Below are positions 9,803 through 18,212 of a stretch of DNA of 64,000 bases, one piece after another. Under the pieces are notes generated by a model. The model did no database searches and was not told the origin of the DNA. It saw only the letters and a list, made by a program, of their open reading frames with translations. A program made the translations under genes and the position numbers. Location: contig NZ_ALPT02000009.1 in assembly GCF_000292245.2 (NCBI RefSeq), positions 7,805-71,804 on the forward strand, given 5' to 3'. The stretch's first letter is position 1. Every line of letters starts with the position of its first letter. The DNA is from Alkalihalobacillus alcalophilus ATCC 27647 = CGMCC 1.3604 (GTDB taxonomy: Bacteria > Bacillota > Bacilli > Bacillales > Bacillaceae_D).

Positions 9803-11461
9803 CTATTTATATGATTTCAGTCGTTTCATCACGTCATTGGCACCACGACCAAAATAATCGTGAAGCGTGTTATATTCTTCAAATAACTTATCATAAATGG
9901 CAACGTTTTCAGGTTTCGGCTTATACGTCCTCTTTTTCACTCGTCCCATTTTTTGGGCGGCTTCATGAATCGTATCAAATCCACCGTTTTGACTTCCAGC
10001 TGCTACTGCTGCGAACATTGCTGCACCTAAAGCAGGTGTTTGTTTCGAATCAGCTATTTTAATTTCACGATTTGTCACATCCGCATATATTTGCATAAGC
10101 AAGTTGTTTTTTTGCGGTAATCCACCACAAGCGTACAACTCATTAACAGGTACACCATTGTTATGAAAAGCGTCTATAATCTTTCGCGTTCCAAACGCTG
10201 TAGCTTCTAAAAGAGCCCGATAGATTTCTTCAGGTTTTGTAAGTAGGGTAAATCCAAGGATAAGTCCTGTTAAATCCGTATCCACTAAGACTGAACGATT
10301 TCCATTCCACCAATCTAAGGCAAGTAATCCTGTTTCACCAGGCTTATAATTAGATGCCTTTTCTTCAAGGAGTTGATGAATGTCTTTCCCTAAACGGTCC
10401 GCTTCAACTTTTAATCCCTCCGGTACACCGTGTTCAACATACCAAGCAAAAATGTCTCCGACGGCGGATTGGCCAGCTTCATAGCCTAAAAATCCAGGAA
10501 TGATGCCATCTTCTACCACTCCACACATCCCTTCTACATTCCTTTCTTCTGTCCCAAGCAACATATGACAGATTGAGGTCCCCATCGCCATCACAAGCTT
10601 TCCAGGCTCAACAACTCCAACAGCCGGTACAGCCGCATGAGCATCGACATTCCCTACCGCAACCGCAATTCCTTCCTTTAACCCCATTAAATTCGCCATT
10701 TCTTTTGTTAACTCACCTGCTTTTGAACCTAATGGAAGGACATTACCGCGAAGTTTTGTCTCGACTAAATCTCCTAATCTACTATCTAAAGATTCAAAAA
10801 ATTCTTTCGGAGGATAGCCGTTTTGTTTATGCCAAATCGCCTTATAACCAGCCGTACAACTATTTTTAGTGAGTTGACCAGTCATTTGCGAAACAACCCA
10901 ATCAGTTGCTTCCACAAAACGATCCGTGAGCTGATAGATTTCTTCGTCCTCATTTAGAATTTGCCATATTTTTGCGATCATCCATTCAGAAGATATCTTC
11001 CCCCCATATCTTTGTAAAAAAGACTCTCCTCGTAACGCAGCTATTTCATTAATTCGGTTCGCCTCATCCTGTGCGGCATGATGTTTCCACAGTTTTACCC
11101 AGCTATGAGGCCGTTCCTTTAAATCATTCTTTAAACAAAGTGGTTCTCCATGTGAATCAATCGGCAACATCGTACAAGCAGTAAAATCAATCGCAATCCC
11201 AATAATGTCTCGAGGGTCAACGCCAGACATTTTTACAACGGTAGGGACAGATTTTGTTAAAACCTCAATATAATCAAGTGGGTGTTGAAGAGCCCATTCA
11301 TGCTCAAGCATAACCTTCGAGCAAGGTAAGACCTCATCTATTACTCCATGTGAATATTTCGTCACATGATCAGCTATTTCAGTTCCATCTGTAAGGTCAA
11401 TTAGAACAGCTCTTCCCGATTCAGTCCCATAATCAACACCAATTGTATAGCTCTTATTCAT
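9803..11461 (-). CDS. araB: Ribulokinase
   Basis: FGGY-family kinase that phosphorylates L-ribulose with ATP. It is 552 aa, close to the 560 aa of B. subtilis AraB. The N-terminal ATPase-fold motif [11 protein letters not shown] (residues 8-18), the central [14 protein letters not shown] and the C-terminal CGGLPQKN are typical. Its ATG overlaps the araD stop by four bases (ATGA, 11458-11461), implying translational coupling. It is followed by araA after 45 bases. Confidence 0.96.
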   Translation of the reverse strand: MNKSYTIGVDYGTESGRAVLIDLTDGTEIADHVTKYSHGVIDEVLPCSKVMLEHEWALQHPLDYIEVLTKSVPTVVKMSGVDPRDIIGIAIDFTACTMLPIDSHGEPLCLKNDLKERPHSWVKLWKHHAAQDEANRINEIAALRGESFLQRYGGKISSEWMIAKIWQILNEDEEIYQLTDRFVEATDWVVSQMTGQLTKNSCTAGYKAIWHKQNGYPPKEFFESLDSRLGDLVETKLRGNVLPLGSKAGELTKEMANLMGLKEGIAVAVGNVDAHAAVPAVGVVEPGKLVMAMGTSICHMLLGTEERNVEGMCGVVEDGIIPGFLGYEAGQSAVGDIFAWYVEHGVPEGLKVEADRLGKDIHQLLEEKASNYKPGETGLLALDWWNGNRSVLVDTDLTGLILGFTLLTKPEEIYRALLEATAFGTRKIIDAFHNNGVPVNELYACGGLPQKNNLLMQIYADVTNREIKIADSKQTPALGAAMFAAVAAGSQNGGFDTIHEAAQKMGRVKKRTYKPKPENVAIYDKLFEEYNTLHDYFGRGANDVMKRLKSYK

Positions 11462-12174
11462 CTAATCCCACTTCCCTTTTCACCTTGACCATAATAGGCA
11501 TTTTCTCCATGTTTTCTTAAATAATGTCTGTCTAAAAGAACTTGCTCCATCGGACTCGTCCTTGGATTGATTGTCAGCGTTCTCCAAGCCATTTCTGCGA
11601 CCTCTTCTAACACGACCGCATTATGAATCGCGTCTTTTGGACTTTTCCCCCAAGCGAATGGTGCATGAGAATGAACTAAAACACCGGGTACTTGAATTGG
11701 ATCTAAAGCTTTTTTTCGAAAAGTTTCAATGATAACCTTTCCTGTTTCAAGTTCATAGTTCCCATTAATCTCTTCTCTCGTCATTTTACGTGTACATGGA
11801 ATTTCTCCATAAAAATAATCCGCTTGAGTTGTTCCAAAAGAAGGGATTGGTCTACCCGCTTGGGCCCAACTTGTTGCACAAGTAGAATGTGTATGGACAA
11901 CCCCTCCGATTTCAGGAAAAGATTGATAGAGAGCAATATGGGTAGCTGTATCTGAAGAAGGCTTGAAATTCCCCTCCAATACTTGACCTTCGAAATCAAC
12001 GACAACCATATCATGGCTCGTCATCTCAGAATACTCAACCCCACTAGGCTTAATGACTACAAGACCCTTTTCACGATCAATTCCACTTACATTGCCCCAA
12101 GTAAAAGTGACAAGTTCATACTTCGTCAGAGCTAAATTCGCCTTAAACACTTCCTCTTTGAGTGTTTCTAACAT
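11458..12174 (-). CDS. araD: L-ribulose-5-phosphate 4-epimerase
   Basis: Class II aldolase-family epimerase making D-xylulose 5-phosphate, which enters the pentose phosphate pathway. It is 238 aa from ATG 12172-12174, chosen because GAGGAGGAG lies 8 bases upstream; the open frame extends 42 codons further but those residues are low-complexity and overlap the operator and promoter. Zinc ligands are visible in [12 protein letters not shown] (about residue 90) and HSHAPFAWG (about 165). It heads araD-B-A with its own operator pair, separate from the araM promoter. Confidence 0.95.
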   Translation of the reverse strand: MLETLKEEVFKANLALTKYELVTFTWGNVSGIDREKGLVVIKPSGVEYSEMTSHDMVVVDFEGQVLEGNFKPSSDTATHIALYQSFPEIGGVVHTHSTCATSWAQAGRPIPSFGTTQADYFYGEIPCTRKMTREEINGNYELETGKVIIETFRKKALDPIQVPGVLVHSHAPFAWGKSPKDAIHNAVVLEEVAEMAWRTLTINPRTSPMEQVLLDRHYLRKHGENAYYGQGEKGSGIR

Positions 12175-12214
12175 CTCGGCTCTCCTCCTCTTCAAAACTA
12201 TAATCTCTATCTTT

Positions 12215-12310
12215 ATTATACACATGTACGTACAAATTTCTATATTTTTTTGAGTGAAATTATAAGTTTTTTTGAAATCGAGATTATTATCTATATTCAT
12301 TCGTACAAAT
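12215..12310 (-). promoter_or_regulatory. araDBA promoter -10 with two AraR-like operators
   Basis: A perfect -10 TATAAT (12215-12220, minus) lies 41 bases before the araD start; the -35 is weak. Immediately upstream, where it would cover the -10/-35 spacer, is ACATGTACGTACAAAT (12222-12237) with a 10-bp perfect palindrome TGTACGTACA. A second box, ATTCGTACAAAT, is at 12299-12310, with cores 73 bases apart (about seven turns). This implies arabinose-induced transcription of araDBA independent of araM. Confidence 0.65.
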
Positions 12311-12321
12311 CACATCTTAAA

Positions 12322-13548
12322 TCAGGCTTTTTGGTTGCGAATAAATTGATTATAAAAGGATAAAAAAGTAGACCTTTCCCTTAATAAATGGGCATTTTGT
12401 AAACTACTTTCGATAAGTTCTTCAGAAATCCCTAATGATTGTGGGTTCAATTCGCCTCCTAACCCTCGAACCATTTCCTGTATTTGTATAGAAGCGGGCA
12501 TCTTCATTAAAATATCTAAAATTTTTTCTTCGTTTATTTTCAAACGCTCCATTCTTTTATCACTAAACTGAATTGAACCCTTTTTTAATTCAATAAGTGC
12601 TGTTTTTATCGTCGTTTGATAAAATTTTGAAATAAGGCAGGTTGAAATACTAACTTTTTCCCCATGTAGCACTTGCCTTTTCTGTTTTTTTATAAAATCC
12701 ATTTCCCAATAATGGGATAGATGATGCTCAGCTCCTGAAGCTGGGTGAGACTGACCAAAACGAAGCATAGCCAGACCAGATAAAATTAAAGACTGCATCA
12801 AAATCTTTATTCCCTCTTCCTCTCTATTTGCAATCTTTTGAAAATGAATCAAGCACTTTTCTAATGCTTGTTCAGTCATTTGAAAAACTAATGGACAAAA
12901 AGGCTCTTCATCGATTAAATGTCCAAATTGCCAATCGGCTAAAGAGGTGGTTTTTCCTAACATATCTCCAAAGCCTGCCGCTATCATTTTTTTAGGTGCC
13001 TCCATTAGGATATCTAACTCGGCAAATACAGCTATCGGAGCTTGAGTTTGATACGTTTTTTTATTTCCATTTACAATAATCGGAGCACCCATAGAAGTAA
13101 AACCATCAACAGAAGGGGCTGTTGGTATCGAGAGAAAAGGTTTCCCCATCTTATAGCTAACAAAGCGGACAATGTCATGAATCGTGCCGGCACCAATCGC
13201 GATAATAATCTCGGTATTTGCTGAGACTGAAGTCATCACTTGTACGATAGACTTCTCATCTGCTATTACTTCAGAATCGTTTTCATAACCTACTAGACAA
13301 GTCTCCGTTAAGATTTTTAGTTGCTTAACCGCCTGTAAAAACGAACGTCCTGCCACTTCATACGTATTACGGTCTGCCACAATCGTGAGCTTTTGATAGT
13401 TTTTTGTTTCTAAAAAAAGGACCGCTTCTTTTAAGGCACTCCTCTCAATAACTATTTGCTCAATCGTCATATCAAAATGGGGGTTCCCACATTGACAATC
13501 CCTTGAAATCCATTCATCTAGATTCAACTCTTCCATTATGCCCAACAC
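12322..13548 (-). CDS. araM: sn-Glycerol-1-phosphate dehydrogenase (AraM/EgsA)
   Basis: NAD(P)H-dependent reduction of dihydroxyacetone phosphate to sn-glycerol 1-phosphate, in the iron-type alcohol dehydrogenase fold. Motifs: IAIGAGTIHDIVRF (about residue 115-128, nucleotide site), IPTAPSVDGFTSMGAPI (about 141-157), and metal-binding histidines in SGAEHHLSHYW and LHGEKVSIS. Length is about 400 aa, like B. subtilis AraM (394 aa), whose activity is established. The start is uncertain: GTG 13546, TTG 13543 or ATG 13534-13536 are all in frame near a GGAAAGG site. It precedes araD by 147 bases and has its own AraR-bracketed promoter. Confidence 0.92.
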   Translation of the reverse strand: MLGIMEELNLDEWISRDCQCGNPHFDMTIEQIVIERSALKEAVLFLETKNYQKLTIVADRNTYEVAGRSFLQAVKQLKILTETCLVGYENDSEVIADEKSIVQVMTSVSANTEIIIAIGAGTIHDIVRFVSYKMGKPFLSIPTAPSVDGFTSMGAPIIVNGNKKTYQTQAPIAVFAELDILMEAPKKMIAAGFGDMLGKTTSLADWQFGHLIDEEPFCPLVFQMTEQALEKCLIHFQKIANREEEGIKILMQSLILSGLAMLRFGQSHPASGAEHHLSHYWEMDFIKKQKRQVLHGEKVSISTCLISKFYQTTIKTALIELKKGSIQFSDKRMERLKINEEKILDILMKMPASIQIQEMVRGLGGELNPQSLGISEELIESSLQNAHLLRERSTFLSFYNQFIRNQKA

Positions 13549-13584
13549 AACCTTTCCAATTTTTCTTCTCAGTAAAAGTGAGTA

Positions 13585-13686
13585 AATTTGTACTAAACTT
13601 ATAAAATCATATCATCAAACTTGTACGGATAACTGAATTATATGGCTCGAACCTTACAAATATCAAGTGTAGATTCGTACATTTTG
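13585..13686 (-). promoter_or_regulatory. araM promoter bracketed by three AraR-like boxes
   Basis: On the minus strand, -35 TTGATA (13661-13666) and -10 TATAAT (13637-13642) are 18 bases apart. One AraR-like box lies just upstream of the -35 (core in 13673-13685, oriented AAAATGTACGAAT) and two lie downstream of the -10 (AAACTTGTACGGAT at 13617-13630; ATTTGTACTAAAC at 13586-13598). The layout would allow looping or roadblock repression. Confidence 0.65.
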
Positions 13687-13699
13687 AAAATGGAGCTTA

Positions 13700-13945
13700 T
13701 TAGTTTTAAGGAGACAAAATTGGGTTAAGACCACCACGACGGGAATCTGGGGATTGTTAGGGAGCAAATATCAGGGAGGTGAGCAAGAAGTGGACTCTTT
13801 CTTCTCTTTCTCAGCCTTTTGCCCCTGATTGATCTTTCACGACTTACAAATGATATTAACCATTTATTCATTTAAGTCATTTTGACATTCTTTGATTTTT
13901 TTTACATAAATATAGTGTAAAATATTTAATAAGGGGGGCTGGGGA
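13700..13945. other. Intergenic region with no recognised gene
   Basis: About 245 bases between the araM promoter and the next plus-strand gene. The stretch 13725-13800 is noticeably purine- and G-rich compared with its surroundings, with no open frame or hairpin that I can support. A TTGACA at 13882-13887 with CATAAA 17 bases later (13905-13910) may be the promoter of the gene at 13946, though the -10 is weak. Confidence 0.3.
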
Positions 13946-14350
13946 ATGGATCCTTTAGAATTTTACGGTTTAATCTTTTTTATTGTTTTATGTTTAATTG
14001 GACTTACCCTTTTTGCTTTAACAAAAGGGAAAAAGAGATTCATTACAATCATTTTAACGAGCTCATTTCTTTTCATTGCTATTCTATTTATATTTGGAGA
14101 ACCTATTAATATAGATGCTGATATAGAGAAAAGAATCGAAATTCTCGAACCTTACTTACAAAAAAATTTCCCTACTGAAACATGGGAGTATGCAATCATT
14201 CCATATAAAGAAGAAGGTTATAACTTAAACCCCAAATATATTGGCGTCATTTTTGAAAGTGAGCCAAATGTGATCTATTATTATTTTTCAGATAAAGAGG
14301 GAAATATTACTCTAGAGGCAACTTACGACCATGCACCTGAAGATAAATAA
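13946..14350 (+). CDS. Hypothetical two-pass membrane protein
   Basis: I do not recognise this 134-aa protein. It has two hydrophobic segments (about residues 5-25 and 31-51) separated by a lysine-rich turn (TKGKKRF), then an acidic 80-residue domain (about 52-134) starting GEPINIDADIEKR and containing PYKEEGYNLNPKYIGVIFE. By the positive-inside rule the turn is cytoplasmic and the C-terminal domain probably extracellular. ATG 13946 follows AAGGGGGGCTGGGG, a usable if unusual ribosome site. It is one of only two plus-strand genes and stands alone between the arabinose island and the decaying sugar locus. The reading frame and start signal support a real gene; its function is unknown. Confidence 0.6.
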   Translation: MDPLEFYGLIFFIVLCLIGLTLFALTKGKKRFITIILTSSFLFIAILFIFGEPINIDADIEKRIEILEPYLQKNFPTETWEYAIIPYKEEGYNLNPKYIGVIFESEPNVIYYYFSDKEGNITLEATYDHAPEDK

Positions 14351-14463
14351 AAACAAATGAAAGCTCGACATCCATTTTCATCTATGTTACTCCTCTACAG
14401 CCAGTCGAGTTAATAAATCTCTTAACGAAAATCAAAATTAAATAGAACATTATTGTAAACAAT

Positions 14464-14640
14464 TTAATTTCCCCATTTCCTGTAATGATAACAACTTAAT
14501 GATTGTTTTCCAGTAATTGGAGCAAAAATAACTCCTTTTTCTTTCATTATCTTTTTAACATCCTTATACAGTTCTCTGTTAAAATCACCATTATTATTCA
14601 AAAACGTTCCATCCATATCAGATACCACTAATTTAATCAT
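14464..14640 (-). pseudogene. Truncated Cof-type HAD phosphatase remnant
   Basis: The frame begins MIKLVVSDMDGTFL, the HAD motif I (DxDGT) of Cof/HAD-IIB sugar phosphatases, and keeps motif II (FAPITGK) before losing similarity and stopping at about 58 codons; full proteins are 260-290 aa. ATG 14638-14640 follows GAGGAG at a good distance. No C-terminal part is visible downstream. It lies 35 bases after the MFS gene, so it was probably the last gene of the ROK-MFS-HAD sugar operon before a deletion. Confidence 0.7.
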
Positions 14641-14689
14641 AAGAATTCTCCTCACATCTTATTATAGTTCACTAAGTCGATATACGTTT

Positions 14690-15898
14690 TTAATTAGATA
14701 CGACAGCTCTTCTTCTTAGTACGGCATTTAGTTGTTCTGAGCATAGGAGCATCACCACTATATAAACAACGATAAAAAATGGGAAAATTCCGATTGTTGT
14801 ATTTGATGCAAGGAAACCAAGAAGAGGTGGCATAAAGGCACTACCTGTATATGCAACAGCCATTTGATAACCCATAATAGTCTGTGAATGCGTTTTACCG
14901 AAACGAGCAGGTGTTTCATGTAACATACATGGAAAAATCGGTGCTAATCCAAATCCCACCATGATAAAACCTACAAGTGAAACGATAGCTGGCAATGGTA
15001 GGACCAGAAGTATGGCACCAATAAGTGCTATGAGTTGTCCTGTTCGAATGAGCATGCGGTTACTCATTTTAAACGTAACAAAACCAGTTAGAAATCTACC
15101 AATCGTTAGTCCACCCCAGTAGAATGAAACCCACTGTGCGGCTACTGATGCTGGTAACTCCTTAACATTTACGAGAAAGCTACTCCCCCAAAGCCCGACT
15201 GTTGCCTCAACCCCACAATAAAACAAGAAGGCAAACATCGATAACTTCACCCCTTTAATTTGCAAAGGCTTTATAGGCTTTATATCTTCACAAGAAGTTT
15301 CAGCATGGATGGGTTCTGAATTTTCATTTAACGCTATGTTACTGTTTTTCGATATTCTATTCCATAATGGTAAAGAGAATAGCAGGATAGCTGCTAACGT
15401 AAACTGAATGACCGAGATTGTGAGATAACCACTTCTCCAAGCATGTTGACCTGAAATAAACTGGGCCATGATGAGTGGACCCAAGGTGGCTCCTACACCC
15501 CAAAAACTATGTAACCAGCTCATATGATGTGCCTTATAATTGTTAGCAACATAATTATTAAGTGCTGCATCCACAGCTCCTGCACCTAGCCCAAGAAGGA
15601 TTGACCATGCAACCAACCACATGATCGATGGAGCAAAATAAAAACCTAATAAAGCACTAGCCGTCATTAAACCACTAAAAAAAGTGACCTTTCCAGTACC
15701 AAATCGCATAATTATTCTTCCACTAACTAAACTTGAAACAATAGTGCCTCCTGCAATCGTCATAAAAAGGAATCCAGCTGCTTCGAGCGGTAACCCCAAT
15801 TCCTGTTGCATTACGGGCCATGCAGCTCCTAATAAGGGATCAGGCAACCCTAAGCTAATAAATGCCAAATAAATAATAACCAAAAGTAATAGTGTCAT
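14690..15898 (-). CDS. MFS transporter, probable sugar permease
   Basis: Major facilitator protein, 402 aa, with about 12 predicted transmembrane segments and a hydrophilic mid-loop at residues 185-210 (NSEPIHAETSCEDIKP). The N-terminal half contains LGLGAGAVDAALNNYVA and the HSFWGVGATLGP motif of the FHS/fucose-permease type. ATG 15896-15898 is preceded by a weak AGGAG-type site. It follows a ROK regulator and precedes a HAD phosphatase remnant, a common layout for uptake of a sugar that is then dephosphorylated. A palindromic operator lies 40 bases upstream. The substrate is unknown. Confidence 0.8.
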   Translation of the reverse strand: MTLLLLVIIYLAFISLGLPDPLLGAAWPVMQQELGLPLEAAGFLFMTIAGGTIVSSLVSGRIIMRFGTGKVTFFSGLMTASALLGFYFAPSIMWLVAWSILLGLGAGAVDAALNNYVANNYKAHHMSWLHSFWGVGATLGPLIMAQFISGQHAWRSGYLTISVIQFTLAAILLFSLPLWNRISKNSNIALNENSEPIHAETSCEDIKPIKPLQIKGVKLSMFAFLFYCGVEATVGLWGSSFLVNVKELPASVAAQWVSFYWGGLTIGRFLTGFVTFKMSNRMLIRTGQLIALIGAILLVLPLPAIVSLVGFIMVGFGLAPIFPCMLHETPARFGKTHSQTIMGYQMAVAYTGSAFMPPLLGFLASNTTIGIFPFFIVVYIVVMLLCSEQLNAVLRRRAVVSN

Positions 15899-15937
15899 GT
15901 TTACATGTTTTCTCCTAACTGTATTTTTTCTAAAACA

Positions 15938-15961
15938 ACTTATTAAAATGATTTAATAAGT
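15938..15961. promoter_or_regulatory. Palindromic operator upstream of the MFS gene
   Basis: ACTTATTAAA - ATGA - TTTAATAAGT: perfect 10-bp arms with a 4-base centre. The identical arms recur at 17082-17105 in front of the ROK gene, so this is most likely the binding site of that ROK protein. It lies 40 bases upstream of the MFS start. Confidence 0.75.
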
Positions 15962-16024
15962 CAATAAAAATTTCAGCATTCATACTCCTATAGATGAATG
16001 CCTACAGCAATTGTACGTTTATCA

Positions 16025-17060
16025 TTAGTTGTCACTTATCTCATCAATCATTACATCCAGGCAAAGAGTTTGTAATCCAAATAAATAGTCTTGTTCCCAA
16101 TCACTAGCTTCAAACTCTGGAAGATGCTCTGGAGGAATATATTTTGAGCTTACAACTTTAATTTTGTCTATTATTGTTCCATCCACTTCATCCTCACAAA
16201 AAATGAAAACGTGAGGATTAATAATCGCAACAAACGAGGCTACTAATCTACTAATGGCATCAACCTCATACTCCTCACTAATCATTTCTTTTCTCGTTCC
16301 ATTTCCCCTATTTAAAGCCTGTTGAAAATTTTGGTCATTATATTGAGGAATAAACTGAACCTCGCCGGAGAAAAACGTACTTCCACGAACGACATGTCCG
16401 TTTAACATAATCCCTGTACCTGGGCCATTTTGTCCAGAATATAAATATACAAGCGATTGCTCCTTCATGTTCCTATTTTTGTAATAGCCGAGAATAGCGG
16501 CATTCATATCATTTTCCACTGCAACAGGTATAGAAAAATGCCTCTCATAGTACCCTTTTAAATCTATATTTTGAAAATGCTCGTATCCTGGAATATGAAA
16601 AATCCGACCATTATCAACCGCACCAGGAACGCCAATCGCGATCGAATTGATTTTTGGATTTGCGTTTCTGATGTTTTCAATATAGGTAGTTAATATATTT
16701 AACCCACCATCCGTTAGTACACTTGGAAGTTTTCCTTGATCCTTTATTTCTCCCAAACAATTAAATATTGTATAGTTTGTCTCTAACCTCTCTAAGAAAA
16801 TAGCAAGACCTAGCATATACTCAGGATTGTACCTATACCTTTTTGCTCTTCTGCCACCACTAGATTCATCAAGACCAACTGAAATAATTTCTCCATTGTT
16901 CTCCATCTGTGTTAGGCTCTTACTTATTGTTGGAAAACTAATTTTCAATTTATTACATAGTTCTACTTTTGTTGCACTTCCAAATTCCAAAAGAGTTGTA
17001 CGAATCCCCCCGTAGGATCATCTTCTTCATAGATTTTGGATTAGTCAATTTTTCATCCAC
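16025..17060 (-). pseudogene. ROK-family transcriptional repressor, frameshifted near the N-terminus
   Basis: ROK regulator: N-terminal winged helix (ATKVELCNKLKISFPTISK) and a C-terminal sugar-kinase-like domain (VENDMNAAILGY, GPGTGIMLNGHVVRG). The CxCGxxGCxE zinc motif of many ROK proteins is absent. The continuous frame starts only at a TTG (16990), inside the DNA-binding domain. Removing one base from the C6 run at 17006-17011 joins it to a frame from GTG 17058-17060 (AGGTGGGTGAT site) giving MDEKLTNPKS..MKKMILRGIR, the expected start of such proteins, for about 345 aa. As written, the gene would make a repressor without an intact winged helix. Confidence 0.75.
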
Positions 17061-17081
17061 TATAGATCACCCACCTAAAGC

Positions 17082-17105
17082 ACTTATTAAATCTCTTTAA
17101 TAAGT
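17082..17105. promoter_or_regulatory. Palindromic operator upstream of the ROK gene
   Basis: ACTTATTAAA - TCTC - TTTAATAAGT, with the same arms and spacing as the site at 15938-15961 but a different centre. It lies 22 bases before the proposed GTG start, as expected for autorepression. Confidence 0.75.
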
Positions 17106-17331
17106 TATGGTGAAAATATACCATACTTATTTTTTTATAACAATGAAAAATTAGTTCCCTTTTTCAAGATTAACGCTCTTTACATTCAGACTTTAACAAG
17201 TCCTCTAAATGAAGATTTTTTGCTTCGCAGTGTGAGTCTATTGCTTAGCAAAAAATCTATTTATAAATGGACTACATTTCCAACTAAACTAGCGAATACT
17301 TTTGCATAATGCTTACAAACTTAACTAATTT

Positions 17332-17616
17332 ACTCAACTTTCGCATCAAGAAAATCCGTTCAACTAGTTGGCAGAGCGAATAGAAGCTCTTAAACAAATG
17401 CCATTGACACGTTTGAAAAGCGAGAACGTACTATCACACCAAACGGATAAACTGTGCATTAAGAAAAAAATAGACAATGTACAATGCCCTTCGGCTATCG
17501 CTCCCAAACAGACACTCCGCTCCTTGCCAAGAACCTCATGAGCCTCCTCAGCACGCTTGCAGGGTCTCATTGGACGGTTTATTCCTGCGGGAGTCTCCGT
17601 GTCTGTTTGTCCGCTA
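17332..17616 (+). repeat. Dispersed structured repeat, copy A (with left element end)
   Basis: Nearly the same sequence as 31553-31826. It begins with ACTCAACTTTCGCA (17332-17345), the terminal repeat of the element at 31551-32083, and contains the GC-rich hairpin core at 17506-17608. The outer stem AAACAGACAC/GTGTCTGTTT (17506-17515 / 17599-17608) is perfect; an inner stem ATGAG/CTCAT encloses a loop with GCCTCCTC and AGGGTCTC. The right half of the larger element is missing; the IS200-type remnant follows. No coding frame is believable here. Confidence 0.8.
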
Positions 17617-17619
17617 GAT

Positions 17620-17668
17620 TGATACTATGTCAAGAAAATAGACACAGATTTTTCTTGACATAGTATCA
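17620..17668. repeat. Perfect 19-bp inverted repeat with 11-base loop
   Basis: Arms 17620-17638 and 17650-17668 are exact reverse complements. It lies at the junction between copy A of the structured repeat and the truncated tnpA. It may be the end hairpin of the insertion sequence or a solo remnant of another element. There is no clear thymine run on either side, so a terminator role is less likely. Confidence 0.7.
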
Positions 17669-18030
17669 TTCTTTTTGTTTCTTCCCACTGTATCTACATA
17701 GAAACCTCGACACCAAAACTTCCTGTTCCCATAGCGATACTTTAGATTGGCATGTCGATCAAAATATCATGAGACTGCTTTTTCCTTTTAAATACCCCAT
17801 AAATTGAGACACACTTAACTTAGGCGGAATACTCACTAACATATGGATGTGATCCGGACAAGCATTTGCTTCGTGAATCACCACACCTTTTCTTTCACAT
17901 AAATCTCTTATGATCTGTCCGATACTTTTTTATATTTTCCATAGATGATTTGTCTTCTGTATTTTGGTGCAAAAACGATATGATACTTACAATTCCACGT
18001 TGTGTGTGCTAAACTATTCATGTCCTTCAC
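17669..18030 (-). pseudogene. tnpA: IS200/IS605-family Y1 transposase TnpA, broken
   Basis: From GTG 18028-18030 (AAGGAGG site) the frame reads MKDMNSLAHTTWNCKYHIVF and APKYRRQIIYGK, the canonical N-terminus of IS200-type TnpA. A base is missing in the T6 run at 17926-17931, after which the next frame gives CPDHIHMLVSIPPKLSVSQF with the HIH-type catalytic histidines. An extra A at 17761-17764 shifts again to FWCRGFYVDTVGRN; the end with the catalytic tyrosine is lost at the 19-bp palindrome. Intact proteins are about 150 aa. It cannot make active transposase. Confidence 0.9.
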
Positions 18031-18128
18031 AGGGCATACCTCCTTCTTTGGTGAGATGAAGCGGTCGGGAAACCAACTTTATCCTACCATGAAGTGAGGT
18101 TTTTTTAATACCACGCTTGAAGCTCTTT

Positions 18129-18157
18129 TGAACCCCCGGCATAGCCAGGGGTTTTCG
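18129..18157. mobile_element. Probable IS200-type left-end hairpin
   Basis: GAACCCCCGGC-ATAG-CCAGGGGTTTTC folds into an imperfect hairpin about 100 bases upstream of the tnpA start. IS200/IS605 elements carry such subterminal hairpins, recognised as single strands by TnpA. It marks the upstream boundary of the broken element next to the glnA terminator. Confidence 0.6.
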
Positions 18158-18172
18158 AAACCACAAACCAAC

Positions 18173-18205
18173 AAAAACCCTCAACGTCAGTAACGTCAAG
18201 GGTTT
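18173..18205 (-). terminator. Terminator after glnA
   Basis: On the minus strand AAACCCTTGACGT pairs with ACGTTGAGGGTTT (two G-U type pairs) around a short loop, followed by TTTTTGTTGG. It begins 8 bases after the glnA stop codon. Confidence 0.8.
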
Positions 18206-18212
18206 GATCTTC

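Noticed and set aside
9592..10062. 156-codon plus-strand frame across the araA-araB junction
   Set aside because: Antisense to two clear genes, unusual composition, no start signal.
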